The position numbers and the translations under genes were made by a program. Positions 63,037 through 64,000 of a stretch of DNA of 64,000 nt are shown piece after piece. This DNA is from Stercorarius parasiticus (Eukaryota; Chordata; Aves; Charadriiformes; Stercorariidae): NCBI GenBank assembly GCA_013396915.1, contig VWZL01000529.1, positions 124,001 to 188,000 on the forward strand. The letters are read 5' to 3'. The notes below the pieces were generated by a model that was given only the letters and a program-made list of their open reading frames with translations, ran no database searches and was not told the origin of the DNA. The first letter of the stretch is position 1, and the number at the start of each line of letters is the position of its first letter.

Positions 63037-64000
63037 GGTGAGTGCACCCAAATTTTTCTCAATCTCAGTCAATAAAACAGACCTAAAACACCAGCTAACC
63101 AACCAAAAACAATTCCCCAAGAATCCCCAACTATTCTGCCCAGCTGTTGGAGCAGCAGGCACTCTCTGTTCAGGAAGGTGTACAAATAGGTACAGGAATA
63201 GATTTTGCAGGGCAAGATCTTACAGTTGCAGAACTGTGTGTGCTTCTGAATATTTTCCAATTCTCCTCAGTCTGCTTTCATAAAAATTAAACCCATCCAA
63301 AAGTTCAAAACCAAACCTTTTTAACGCTACATCTTTAATCTGATCAGCTGCGAATAATTTTGTACTCTGAGGAAAAAAAAGACGGGTTCCTTTGTAAGAA
63401 AATTCCCTGGAGTCTTTGGGATGCCAAATCAGAAATAAAATATCCAAGAAATTAAGTATTAACATCACTTGTACCGTTGCCAAACAAGCAATACTTCTGA
63501 AATGAAAAAGATACTTCGGCTCAGCCCGTTGGAGAGTAGTGATGCAGTTAATCAAATGATCAGTCTTGCTACAGAGTTCACTCAATATTGCAGAGCCGTC
63601 CAGACATTTCCTGATGTAGCTTCAGTATCTTGAGAAAATATGTTGTAGCTTATTTCAGTGCATATTTGTGTTTGAGCTGAAAAGCTTTATATTTATAGCT
63701 TCCATTTATTTCTCATCTTTGTATGGAAACAAAATTGGTTTTCTTCAAAATGTGTCAAATAGATTTATTTCACGTAAAACCTTTTATTATATAAAACCTA
63801 GCTGTTTATCAGACGGGCCTGAAGTCCCAGAAAAAAACATTTTAGAAAAACTAACGGTAATCAAGGGGTTAATAGATACACTGCGCTGCCTGATTTGCAT
63901 GTAGGTTTGCAGTGGAATTTTTCTAGAACAGAGCCCTACGGGTTTTCCAGCCTCATTTCTCAGCAGACTGCACAACTGGTGAGAAAGTAGTAGGTATTTT

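Larger units (their letters stand above)
52557..64000 (+). other. ZNF385B: ZNF385B intron (5' part), 3' end outside the window
   Basis: Intronic DNA starts at the weak donor GTCAAT. I found no later ZNF385B exon: neither the Glu-Asp-Lys linker nor the third finger (family motif LYCSLC) appears in the translated frames. The content is mostly unique AT-rich sequence, with a CA run and A-rich tract near 53.34 kb, an old inverted repeat at 61517-61700 and a C-rich/pyrimidine tract at 63003. The stretches 53574-61516 and 61701-63002 hold nothing I can name. Confidence 0.85.

Noticed and set aside
52557..64000. Search for the next ZNF385B exon (third finger)
   Set aside because: No frame gives the expected LYCSLC finger or the preceding linker, so the exon most likely lies beyond the window.
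1..64000. CRISPR arrays, bacterial operons, tRNA or rRNA genes
   Set aside because: No direct-repeat/spacer pattern, no dense coding and no RNA-gene consensus was seen; the window is avian intronic DNA.

Overview
The window is nuclear DNA from a bird. The sign is its repeat content: several CR1 LINE 3' ends carrying the avian 8-bp tail (ATTCTATG type), much older CR1/L3-like relics, one solo LTR of an avian endogenous retrovirus family, and no Alu, L1 or mammalian SINE. Base composition is AT-rich, as expected for a large intron on an avian macrochromosome.

Only one gene is firmly supported. Three consecutive coding exons of a ZNF385-family zinc-finger gene lie on the + strand at 19967-20097, 38911-39021 and 52394-52556. 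From memory of the family the protein matches ZNF385B better than its paralogues ZNF385A/C/D. The reading frame runs across all three exons (phases 1-0, 0-0, 0-1). The second and third exons together build one U1/matrin-type C2H2 finger, with its cysteine pair in one exon and its histidine pair in the next. Everything else in the window is intron of this gene: at least 20.0 kb upstream, 18.8 kb, 13.4 kb, and at least 11.4 kb downstream. The promoter, the N-terminal finger exon and the last fingers are not in the window.

Layout: 1-19966 is intron holding old CR1 debris (about 1.8-2.8 kb), an antisense solo LTR with internal 45-49 bp tandem repeats (4772-5744) and a nested CR1-in-CR1 composite (9949-10434). 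20098-38910 is intron with antisense CR1 copies at 20311 and 32436, ancient sense CR1 relics at 30.7-31.1 and 34.35-35.4 kb, and a small old palindrome at 20818. 39022-52393 is intron with the longest recent CR1 (45797-46386), an ancient CR1 3' end (49190), a long imperfect hairpin (41786-41870) and an antisense, exon-like open frame (43867-44492). 52557-64000 is intron with little beyond simple repeats and an old inverted-repeat element near 61.5 kb.

The two observations most worth following up are the miRNA-like hairpin at 41.8 kb and the protein-like antisense frame at 44.1-44.5 kb. I could not assign either to a known family. I found no operon, CRISPR array, tRNA or rRNA.
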